From assembly GCA_031404455.1 (NCBI GenBank), contig JANNHP010000248.1, positions 1 to 35,018 of the forward strand: a DNA stretch of 35,018 nucleotides, in the 5' to 3' direction. The DNA is from JANNHP01 sp031404455 (GTDB lineage: Bacteria; Planctomycetota; JAJSAM01; JAJVHW01). This document shows, piece after piece, positions 24,137 to 31,005 of the stretch. The stretch's first letter is position 1; each line of letters starts with the position of its first letter. The translations under genes and the position numbers were made by a program. A model generated the notes under the pieces. The model did no database searches, was not told the DNA's origin, and saw only the letters and a list, made by a program, of their open reading frames with translations.

Positions 24137-25026
24137 GAGCGCCTCGTCAGGATGAACTCGGAGAGACTCGCGAGCAGGTCTCCGGCGGTGTGCCCCGTCA
24201 CGATCGCGTCCGCCTCCGCGAGGAGTCGCGCGGCGACAAGACGCGACTCCACGGCCCCGATCGCGGCGGGATACGTCTGCTTGCCGCGCGCCTTGTCCTT
24301 GCCGGCCGTCTTGCCGAGGACGGCGGACTCGCCCTCCTCGTCGAGGACGTCGTCGATGATCTGGAACGCGAGCCCCATGCGCCGACCGTAGCCGGTGAGG
24401 CGGCCGATGACTTCCTCTCCTGCTCCGACGGCGATGGCTCCGAGGCGCAGCGACGAGGCGAGGAGTGCGCCGGTCTTGCGCTCGTGGATCGACCGCACGG
24501 TGCCGACCGACGGGATCGCGCCCTCGCCCGCGAGGTCTGCGACCTGCCCCCCCACCATGCCCTCGGCCCCCGCCGCGCGGCAGAGCTCCAGGACGAGGTC
24601 GGCGACCCGCGCGCGGTCGGGCGCCGTCGCCGCGATCACCGCGAAGGCATGCGTGTTCAGGGCGTCGCCCGCGAGGATCGCGACCGCCTCGCCGAACTGC
24701 TTGTGGCAGGACGGACGGCCGCGGCGCAGGTCGTCGTCGTCCATCGCGGGCAGGTCGTCGTGGATGAGACTGTAGGTGTGGATCAGTTCCACGGCGCATG
24801 CGACGCCGAGCACCGGTTCCTCGTCGGCCCCGGCGGCCCGGGCGCCGAGCAGCACGAGCGCGGGGCGCAGTCTCTTGCCTGCGGCCATCACGCTGTAGCG
24901 CATCGCCTCGTGGATGACGGGAGGGTCCGCGTCCGCGGGCGGGAGCAGCGAGGAGAGTTGCGCGTCGACGCGCGGCGTCCAGCGCTCGAGGTACTGCTGG
25001 ATGAGGGCGGTCGTCACGTGGTCCAT
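24133..25026 (-). CDS. ispA: Polyprenyl synthetase, farnesyl diphosphate synthase type
   Basis: Condenses isopentenyl diphosphate with allylic diphosphates to give short prenyl diphosphates for quinone, carrier lipid and hopanoid synthesis. It has 297 residues. The first Asp-rich motif DDLPAMDDDDLRRG starts at Asp90 and has the two-residue insertion of bacterial type II enzymes. The second, DDVLD, is at 225-229, with GKRLRP at 50-55 and KTG at 184-186. The YSLIHDD context favours a C15 product, though C20 cannot be excluded. The ATG at 25026 lacks an obvious ribosome-binding site. The gene is divergent from the EamA transporter and coupled to nadK. A dxs gene, common downstream in other bacteria, is absent. 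Confidence 0.93.
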   Translation of the reverse strand: MDHVTTALIQQYLERWTPRVDAQLSSLLPPADADPPVIHEAMRYSVMAAGKRLRPALVLLGARAAGADEEPVLGVACAVELIHTYSLIHDDLPAMDDDDLRRGRPSCHKQFGEAVAILAGDALNTHAFAVIAATAPDRARVADLVLELCRAAGAEGMVGGQVADLAGEGAIPSVGTVRSIHERKTGALLASSLRLGAIAVGAGEEVIGRLTGYGRRMGLAFQIIDDVLDEEGESAVLGKTAGKDKARGKQTYPAAIGAVESRLVAARLLAEADAIVTGHTAGDLLASLSEFILTRRS

Positions 25027-25081
25027 CCGGGCTGATCGTAATCTTCGCAGCGGGCCGTGCGAGCGCCACTCTCATGCGCGC

Positions 25082-26068
25082 TTGCCCCTCGAGGAACTTC
25101 TGTCGAGCCGCAAGGGAGAGGCGGCGGCTCTCGCGACCGCCGTCTGCTGGTCGCTCACGCCCTTCTTCTTCACTGCGGCGAGCCGCCGGATCGGCGCCTT
25201 CGCCACGAACGTCATCCGCCTCGTGCTCGCGTGCCTCTTCCTCGGCGCGGTCGTCCTCGCGACGGGCTCGCTGCACGCGATGCCCGGCCGCCAGACGACA
25301 ATGTTCGTGCTGTCCGGCCTCATCGGGCTCACGCTCGGCGACGCGGCGCTCTTCGACGCCTTCGTGATCCTCGGACCGCGGCGCGTGTCGCTGCTCGGCG
25401 CGACCGCGCCGTTCGTGGTCGCGATCGCGTCCGTGCCGCTCCTCGGCGAGCACGTCTCCCCCGTCGGTCTCGCGGGCATGGCGCTGACGCTCGGCGGCGT
25501 GGCCTGGGTCGTGATGGAGCGGGCTGAGGACGGCGCCGTCACGGGCAACCTCGCGCGCGGCGTGCTGATGGGCGTGCTCGCCGCGGTCGGGCAGGGCCTC
25601 GGGTTCATCTTCGCGAAGGCGGGGCTCGGCGAGGCGCCGGCGACGTCGTGGCTCGGCGGACTCGCCGCGGGCGACGACGCCGCGCAGTCGGTGACGCCGC
25701 TCCTCGGGACGCTCCTGCGGATGCTCGCCGGTTGCGCAGGGATGCTGCTCTGGGCCGCGGCGCGCGGACGTCTCGGCGAGGTCGCGCGCGGCACGCGGGA
25801 CCGCGGCGCACTCGGCCTCGCGACGGGCGGTGCCTTCTTCGGGCCGTTCGTCGGCGTGTGGCTCTCGCTGATGGCGGCGAAGTACACGCAGGAAGCGGCC
25901 GTCGCCCAGACGATCATGGCGTTCTCGCCCGTGCTGGTGATCGTCATCGCGCGGATCGTCCACGGAGAGCGGCCGAGCCCGCGCGCGTGGATCGGCTCGC
26001 TCGTCGCGGTCGCCGGGGTCGCGACGCTCGCCTACCGCGAGGAGATCGCCGCGCGCCTCAGCGGCTGA
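25082..26068 (+). CDS. EamA/DMT-family membrane transporter
   Basis: An integral membrane protein of about 328 residues with roughly ten transmembrane helices in two EamA halves (residues about 13-150 and 165-325). Clear segments are ALATAVCWSLTPFFFTAA, LGDAALFDAFVILGPRRVSL, and in the second half VAQTIMAFSPVLVIVIARIV and SLVAVAGVATLAY. The family exports metabolites or amino acids; the substrate is unknown. The start is uncertain: the first usable in-frame codon is TTG at 25082, without a clear ribosome-binding site, and no ATG exists in frame before the first helix. The last 11 bases overlap the convergent lipoprotein gene. Confidence 0.85.
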   Translation: MPLEELLSSRKGEAAALATAVCWSLTPFFFTAASRRIGAFATNVIRLVLACLFLGAVVLATGSLHAMPGRQTTMFVLSGLIGLTLGDAALFDAFVILGPRRVSLLGATAPFVVAIASVPLLGEHVSPVGLAGMALTLGGVAWVVMERAEDGAVTGNLARGVLMGVLAAVGQGLGFIFAKAGLGEAPATSWLGGLAAGDDAAQSVTPLLGTLLRMLAGCAGMLLWAAARGRLGEVARGTRDRGALGLATGGAFFGPFVGVWLSLMAAKYTQEAAVAQTIMAFSPVLVIVIARIVHGERPSPRAWIGSLVAVAGVATLAYREEIAARLSG

Positions 26069-26471
26069 CGCGCCCGGACCGGACCTTCGCGGCGGCGAGA
26101 CGTTCCTTCGTGCCGCTGAGCGCCTCCTCGTACACGTCGACGAGTTCGTGCTGCTCGATCTCGCCGACGCGTTCCGAGACGTCCTCGGCCATCCGCTGGT
26201 CGCCGGTGCGCTCGGCCTCCGCGGCCATCACCTCGAGCGCCCGCAACTGGTACTCCACGCCCGCGGCGTCGTGCGGCAGTCCGTGCTGGTCGGCCGCTGC
26301 GCGGTTCGCGCGGATGAAGTTCTCGTACGTGTTCGGGTCCGGCTTCGAGCGGTAGAGCTCCCAGGCCGCGTCCGCCTTCTCGGTCACGGTCGGTGCCTGG
26401 GGTGGCCCGCACGCCGAGACGAAGAGGAGCGCGACCACGGCCAACGACGCCCGGATCGCGCTCCTTCGCAT
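26058..26471 (-). CDS. Small helical lipoprotein
   Basis: A 137-residue protein with a good lipoprotein signal: basic MRRSAIR, hydrophobic core and lipobox FVSAC with Cys21. The mature part is rich in Ala, Glu and Arg and predicted helical, possibly tetratricopeptide-like (AAWELYRSKPDPNTYENFIR, YQLRALEVMAAEAERTG). The ATG at 26471 is preferred over a GTG two codons upstream because AAGGTG lies before it. Its 3' end overlaps the EamA gene on the other strand by 11 bases. Family not recognised. Confidence 0.75.
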   Translation of the reverse strand: MRRSAIRASLAVVALLFVSACGPPQAPTVTEKADAAWELYRSKPDPNTYENFIRANRAAADQHGLPHDAAGVEYQLRALEVMAAEAERTGDQRMAEDVSERVGEIEQHELVDVYEEALSGTKERLAAAKVRSGRVSR

Positions 26472-26511
26472 GGACACCTTGTACCCGCGGCGGGCCGGCT
26501 CGCGGGGTCTC

Positions 26512-27462
26512 CTACTTGAGATCGAGCACGCGCCGCTCGTACTCGGCCTGCGTGATCTTGCCCGACTTGTAGTCCGCCGAGAGGGCCTCGAGCGTCGACT
26601 TGTTCGCCTTGGCCTTCGCCTCGACCGCGGCCTTGTTCGACTCGTACGCCTCGCGGCCTTCCTTCTGACGCAGGCGGAACGCGTCCTTCAGCGTCTTCGC
26701 CTCCATCTTGCAGCCGGATGCGTAGAACTGGTTCGCGACGCGGCCGACGGCCCAGGTCGCGGCGAAGTTCGTCGCCGCCGGGACGATGCTGCCGATGCCC
26801 GGGATGAAGCCGAGCAGCGTGTTCACGGCGATCCGTCCGACCTGTCCGGCGCCCATCCCTGCGAGGAGCTGCTTCACGGCGTCGTTGCTCGTCTCTCGGC
26901 CCCAGTACTGGCCGATGTCGCGGACCAGCTTGCCCATGACGCCGACCACCGCGAGCTCGGTCGCGAGCTTCGCGATCGGGATCGGGAAGAGGCCGAGCGT
27001 GCCCGCGAGGATCGAATACTTCATCACGTCCTCGTTGATCTCCGCCTCGCGTTTCTTCGGGTCCGCGATGGGCTTGATCGCCGTGAACGAGACGGTGTCC
27101 TTCGTCTCCTGGAAGATCCGGCCGAAGAGGCCCTTCTTCTCCTTCGGGACCTCCCACGCCTTTTCGAGCTTCTCGAGGATCTTCTGTTCCTCGGCGTGGT
27201 ACTTGCCGTCGGAGTAGGCCATCGCGAAGCACGCGCTGTACGCGGCGTCGCGGCCCTCCTGCGACTTGACGTCCGCGATGAGTTCGTCGAGGACGTAGTG
27301 GCCGTCGAGCAGGCCATTCACCGTGATCCCGGGCGGGAGACTGAGTCCCGCGAGCGCGTCCTTCAGCGAGTCGCGCTCCTCGGCCGCGATCTCACCGTCG
27401 GCTCCCGCGATGCACACGAGAAGCTTGACGCACGACATCGCCTCTTGCTGGTTGACCGCCAT
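26512..27462 (-). CDS. TerB-like / DUF697-like / SHOCT-like protein
   Basis: A 316-residue protein with three recognisable parts. Residues 5-105 look like a TerB/DjlA-type helical domain with acidic DGEIAAEERD and YSDGKYHAEEQKIL, which in the family can bind metal. Residues 140-250 form a hydrophobic DUF697-like region (YSILAGTLGLFPIPIAKLA, LLGFIPGIGSIVPAATNFA, WAVGRVANQFYASG), probably membrane-associated. The last about 25 residues (ALSADYKSGKITQAEYERRV) match the short SHOCT motif. The ATG at 27462 has AGAGGAG 9 bases upstream. A stress or membrane-sensing role is a guess; the architecture is what the sequence shows. Confidence 0.75.
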   Translation of the reverse strand: MAVNQQEAMSCVKLLVCIAGADGEIAAEERDSLKDALAGLSLPPGITVNGLLDGHYVLDELIADVKSQEGRDAAYSACFAMAYSDGKYHAEEQKILEKLEKAWEVPKEKKGLFGRIFQETKDTVSFTAIKPIADPKKREAEINEDVMKYSILAGTLGLFPIPIAKLATELAVVGVMGKLVRDIGQYWGRETSNDAVKQLLAGMGAGQVGRIAVNTLLGFIPGIGSIVPAATNFAATWAVGRVANQFYASGCKMEAKTLKDAFRLRQKEGREAYESNKAAVEAKAKANKSTLEALSADYKSGKITQAEYERRVLDLK

Positions 27463-27567
27463 GTTGGTTGCTCCTCTGGGTTGGCTCCGTGCGGGAGCGG
27501 CACCTGCGTCCCGCATCGGGAACTCGAATCTAGCTTCTGGGGGCACCCGGCGTGAGGACCGCGGGGG

Positions 27568-28167
27568 CTACTTCGCCGGCGCCTTGGCGACGCCGATCAC
27601 ACCGCACGTCACGCGGTCGCCCGCGTTGCCCGCGGGCTGTGACGCGAGGTCGTCCTCGCCCGCGTGGACGACGACGCTGCGCCCGAGCACCGGGTTCTTG
27701 TGGCCCGCGACCGTCAGTCCCGAGATGACCCGGTCGTAGACGGCCTTGCCCTCTGCGTCGGCGTCGACGTTCCCGAGGTCGCCCGCGTGACGCATCGCCG
27801 CGTCGGGCCCGGCGTGCGGATGGCCCTCGGGGTTGTAGTGGCCGCCGGCGCTCTTCCCGTCGCCGCCCGTGCAGTCGCCGAACTCGTGGATGTGGAACGC
27901 GTGCCGCGCGTTCGGCTTCAGCCCCTCGAACTCGCCCGTGACGCGCACGCCGCCGGCGACGTCCACGAAACGCACGACGCCGTGCACGGTGTTGCCCTTC
28001 GTCGGACTCGCGACCGCGACCGCGTCGTGGATGTCGCTCCAGGCGTCGTGCGCCGCAGGTGCGGCCGGCGCCGGCACAGCCGCCGTCGTCGCCCCGCCGT
28101 CCGACGCGCATCCCGCCGCAAGCGCCGCAGCGAGGACCGGAACCAACGTCCATCGTGAACCGCGCAT
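27568..28167 (-). CDS. sodC: Cu/Zn superoxide dismutase, lipoprotein type
   Basis: Converts superoxide to oxygen and peroxide outside the cytoplasm. It has 199 residues with a lipobox LAAGC at 17-20... ending at Cys20, then an Ala/Pro linker. All metal ligands are present with family spacing: copper His92, His94, His110 and His168, and zinc His110, His118, His127 and Asp130. The disulfide pair is Cys99 (GDC) and Cys188 (VTCGVIG). GGAGGAGG lies just before the ATG at 28167. The frame stays open far upstream but the ribosome-binding site and lipoprotein signal fix the start. It should guard the envelope against external superoxide. Confidence 0.95.
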   Translation of the reverse strand: MRGSRWTLVPVLAAALAAGCASDGGATTAAVPAPAAPAAHDAWSDIHDAVAVASPTKGNTVHGVVRFVDVAGGVRVTGEFEGLKPNARHAFHIHEFGDCTGGDGKSAGGHYNPEGHPHAGPDAAMRHAGDLGNVDADAEGKAVYDRVISGLTVAGHKNPVLGRSVVVHAGEDDLASQPAGNAGDRVTCGVIGVAKAPAK

Positions 28168-28286
28168 CGATCCTCCTCCGTCGTGTCTCGACATCCCGGA
28201 ACGGGACGCGGAAGTCTCGCCGCTCGCGAAACCGGGTCCGAGGAAGTCATGCGCAGATGCGATGACGACCACGACCCGCCCGGCCG

Positions 28287-29189
28287 CTACTTCGCCGACT
28301 TGTGCTCCGGGTTGCTCACGAGCGATTCCAGCACTGCCGCGATCTCCGGGTCGCCCTCGCCGCACTGCCACTTCGTGACCTCGTCGTCGCCCTCGGTCGG
28401 GTCGAGGTACGTGATGACCTCGAAGTTGAACGAGAGGTTCGAGCCCTTCATGTAGTAGTTGTCGCGGCGCAGCCGCTTCTCCTCGTCGACGTCGAGCCCC
28501 TCGACGAAGTAGTAGTACACGCGGTCGAACTCCGCGTTCATGCGCTTCGCCGTCACCGCGTTGCTGGACTTCCGCTTCGACCTGGCGGTGATGTCGCGGT
28601 CGACGTCGAACATCATCTTGGCGAGTCCCTTGTAGTTCTCGCCGCCGACGCCGGAGTAGACGGTGTCCCAGCGGTACGTCCACACCTTGATCTGACGCAG
28701 CTTCTTCCCGTTCGGGCGCTGCTGGTCCACGAACATGTGGAGCTGGTCGTTGTTCTTCGGGTCCGCGTTGTACTTCCAGGACCACGCGGTCGACGTCGGC
28801 AGCCCGAGGTGGTAGCGCTTCCAGAGGACCTCGTTCCGGTCAAGCACGAATTCGAACTTCCCCGAGACGCCGTGGAAGCCGCAGAGCGTGAGGATCCCGT
28901 TCCACGTGGCCGCGAAGGCGACGTTCTTCTCGCCCTTGCCCGGGTCCCAGTGCGCCGCACGGATGCCGGAGGCGAAGGGCTCCAGAGAAGCGCGCGCCTC
29001 CTTCAGCGCCTTCGTCGTCTCGGCCTGTCCCTTCGGGGCCTTGCGCGCCGCGTCGACCACCTTCCGCGCCTCGATGACCGCGGCGTCGCGCCCCGCGCCC
29101 TCCTCCGCGGCGACCTCGGCCGGGGCGGCGGCCGCCGTCAGCGCGAACGCGAACGTCAGCGCCGCGAGACTGCTCGTGATCCTCATCAT
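28287..29189 (-). CDS. Exported protein of unknown function
   Basis: A 300-residue protein with a signal peptide (1 to about 28, LAALTFAFALTAAAAPAEVA). A helical, Lys/Ala-rich stretch (35-75) is followed by a compact aromatic-rich domain (about 80-290) with WNGILTLCGFHGVSGKFEF, RYHLGLPTSTAWSWKYNADP, VWTYRWDTVYSGVGGENYKG and a Cys in KWQCGEGDP. I do not recognise the family. Two adjacent ATGs (29189, 29186) are equally possible; GGAG precedes both. It begins 33 bases after the secreted vWA protein gene, so the two are probably one transcript and may act together outside the cell. Confidence 0.78.
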   Translation of the reverse strand: MMRITSSLAALTFAFALTAAAAPAEVAAEEGAGRDAAVIEARKVVDAARKAPKGQAETTKALKEARASLEPFASGIRAAHWDPGKGEKNVAFAATWNGILTLCGFHGVSGKFEFVLDRNEVLWKRYHLGLPTSTAWSWKYNADPKNNDQLHMFVDQQRPNGKKLRQIKVWTYRWDTVYSGVGGENYKGLAKMMFDVDRDITARSKRKSSNAVTAKRMNAEFDRVYYYFVEGLDVDEEKRLRRDNYYMKGSNLSFNFEVITYLDPTEGDDEVTKWQCGEGDPEIAAVLESLVSNPEHKSAK

Positions 29190-29222
29190 GGCCTCCGCTC
29201 CGCGCCGACTCCGGCGGCGCCG

Positions 29223-30782
29223 TCACTTCTTGTGGTGGATGAACTGGCCGCCGTGATCTTCCGCGAGAGAGCGCATGAACGCCTCGTCTCCGTCGACCCC
29301 GAGGAAGATGGCGTGGATGGTCACCATCTTGTCCGGATTCAGCCGGCGCAGTTCGGCGAGGGTGTCCGCCGCGTAGGCGAGGGGACCGCAGTTCGGCGCG
29401 CCGTCCGTCAGCACGACGATGGTGTCGGCGATCGCGTCGTCCGTCGACCCGGTCCCCGCCCTGGTGTGCTCGAGGGCGGCGAGCAGGCTCCCCGCGAGGT
29501 TGGTCTGTCCGTCGGGGACGAGCTTCGCGATCCACCTCGCGGCCTTCTCGCGGTTCTCCTGCGTCGCCCTCACCGGCCGGCGCTGGAAGGTCCCGAAGTT
29601 CGTCCCGTAGTCGAGGATGTTGAAGCTCGTGCGGTCGTCGAGCCCCTGCACGGCAGTGATCAGTTCGCGCGTCGCAACGTCCATCTTCGTCGCGCCCCGG
29701 ACCGAGTAGTCGTCGTCGGCGCCGGCCTTGTGGGCGATCCCCCACGACATGCTCCCGCTGCGGTCGAGGAGGAACAGCACCCGCGCCGACTTCAGCTCGA
29801 GCCCGAAGTAGCGCGAGTACGGGACGCGCTCGATCTCGCCGATGTCGACGGCGAGGTCGGGACGGCGCCGCCACCCTTCGCGGTGCGCCTGCCACCAGTC
29901 GCGCCACGCGGTCCGGTTGAGCCCGAGCGACTCACCTGTGACGTTGTAGAGGTAGCGCGCGAGCTCGTAGGCAGGCACTCCCTCCTCGACCTGGATCCGT
30001 TCGATCAGGATGTCCATCGCCGCAGCGTTGCCGACCATGGCGAGCAGCCGGAACGCGACGCGCCGGACGACCGGGTCGTCGCCCGTGGCCGAGCCGCGCA
30101 GTTTCTCGGCGTCGACGAGGTCCGGCACGAGAGTCAGCTCCCGCATCGCGGCGACGGCGAGCTCGCGGTCGGACCTCGGACCCGCCCACGCGTGCAACTC
30201 CGCGACGAGGGCGCCGACCGCGCCGCCGCGCAGCGTCGAGAGGACCGCCGCCTGCTGGGACGCGCGTCTCCCCAGCGCGAGAAGCCGCCGCGCCCGATCC
30301 GCGACGACCACCGTCCCTTCGGGATCGGAGACCCGCGCGGTCGCCGTCCGCGCCGCTTCCTGGAACCGCCCGAGCGAACGGGTCCACTCCTGCACGGTGC
30401 CGCAGAGGGTGCGGTTCTCGATCTCCATGACCCTGTACTCGGTGAACTTCGCGCGGTTCTCGAAGTCGCGGGCCACCCGGCTGACGAAGAACGAGAACAT
30501 CTTGGCGCCCTGCTTGTCGCGCTCCGCGACCGCCTTCTGCAGCCGGTCCTCGGCCGCCTCGACGCACTCGAGCGACGTCGTCGCCGCCCACCGCGCGTTC
30601 GTGCACGACCAGAGTCGCGCGCAGAGGTCCGTCCGCGACTGCTCGTTCGTCTCGCCGAGCGTGCGCAGCATCTCGCGCGTGTCGCGTTCGCCGAGCGCGG
30701 CGTCGTCGCCTGCGAACGCGAGCGACGCGCAGAGGCAGACGAATGCGAGCGCCGTCGCCACGACCGCGCTGGCGCGGATCAT
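29223..30782 (-). CDS. Exported von Willebrand factor type A protein with HEAT-like helices
   Basis: A 519-residue protein. The signal peptide spans 1 to about 24 (VVATALAFVCLCASLAFA). A helical region with seven cysteines follows (30-150), then HEAT-like helices (about 165-280, DDPVVRRVAFRLLAMVGNAA), a Trp-rich AWRDWWQAHREGW segment (292-304), and a C-terminal vWA domain (about 330-519). Its metal site is complete: DRSGS (Asp340, Ser342, Ser344), Thr428 in DGQTNLAG and Asp460 in VLTDGAPN. The start at 30782 follows GGTGAGA and fits the signal peptide. Likely a secreted or periplasmic binding protein; the partner is unknown, the gene downstream being a candidate. Confidence 0.85.
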   Translation of the reverse strand: MIRASAVVATALAFVCLCASLAFAGDDAALGERDTREMLRTLGETNEQSRTDLCARLWSCTNARWAATTSLECVEAAEDRLQKAVAERDKQGAKMFSFFVSRVARDFENRAKFTEYRVMEIENRTLCGTVQEWTRSLGRFQEAARTATARVSDPEGTVVVADRARRLLALGRRASQQAAVLSTLRGGAVGALVAELHAWAGPRSDRELAVAAMRELTLVPDLVDAEKLRGSATGDDPVVRRVAFRLLAMVGNAAAMDILIERIQVEEGVPAYELARYLYNVTGESLGLNRTAWRDWWQAHREGWRRRPDLAVDIGEIERVPYSRYFGLELKSARVLFLLDRSGSMSWGIAHKAGADDDYSVRGATKMDVATRELITAVQGLDDRTSFNILDYGTNFGTFQRRPVRATQENREKAARWIAKLVPDGQTNLAGSLLAALEHTRAGTGSTDDAIADTIVVLTDGAPNCGPLAYAADTLAELRRLNPDKMVTIHAIFLGVDGDEAFMRSLAEDHGGQFIHHKK

Positions 30783-30887
30783 CGTCTCACCAGGACCCAT
30801 GCAGGTCACGATGCCGCACGCCGATCGCCATCGCAAGTCTCCTCGGCGTTGCGCCGGTCGCGCTCAGAGGTCGTGACGGATTCCGCC

Positions 30888-31001
30888 GCGCGGACGAAAA
30901 CGGGCGTGGAGAAGCCGCGCCGGAGGACGCGGCGCGCACGAAAACGTCGGAAGGCCTGCTGAACGCTCGCGGAGAAGCCGCGCCTCGCGGTTTCTCCACG
31001 A
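30888..31001. repeat. Nested direct and inverted repeats 3' of the MlaA-hydrolase gene
   Basis: Within 114 bases the 14-mer ggagaagccgcgcc occurs twice (30908-30921, 30971-30984) and gcgcGacgaaaacg-type 15-mers occur twice with one difference (30888-30902, 30932-30946). The second 14-mer begins a 12-base hairpin with 30986-30997 (one G-T mismatch, loop cct). The outer copy pairs with 30988-31001 over 14 bases with one mismatch, so two alternative foldings exist. The hairpin lies 8 bases after the stop of the MlaA-hydrolase gene and may serve as its terminator. No T tract. Confidence 0.5.
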
Positions 31002-31005
31002 GCTC

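Noticed and set aside
23279..25963. An 894-codon minus-strand frame that contains nadK
   Set aside because: Only the last third is NAD kinase. The upstream part is a shifted reading of the prenyl synthase gene and antisense to the transporter; the GTGA overlap fixes the true start at 24136.
28302..30962. An 886-codon plus-strand open frame
   Set aside because: Antisense to the secreted unknown and vWA genes; composition is Arg/Leu/Val/Asp-rich without motifs or a ribosome-binding site.
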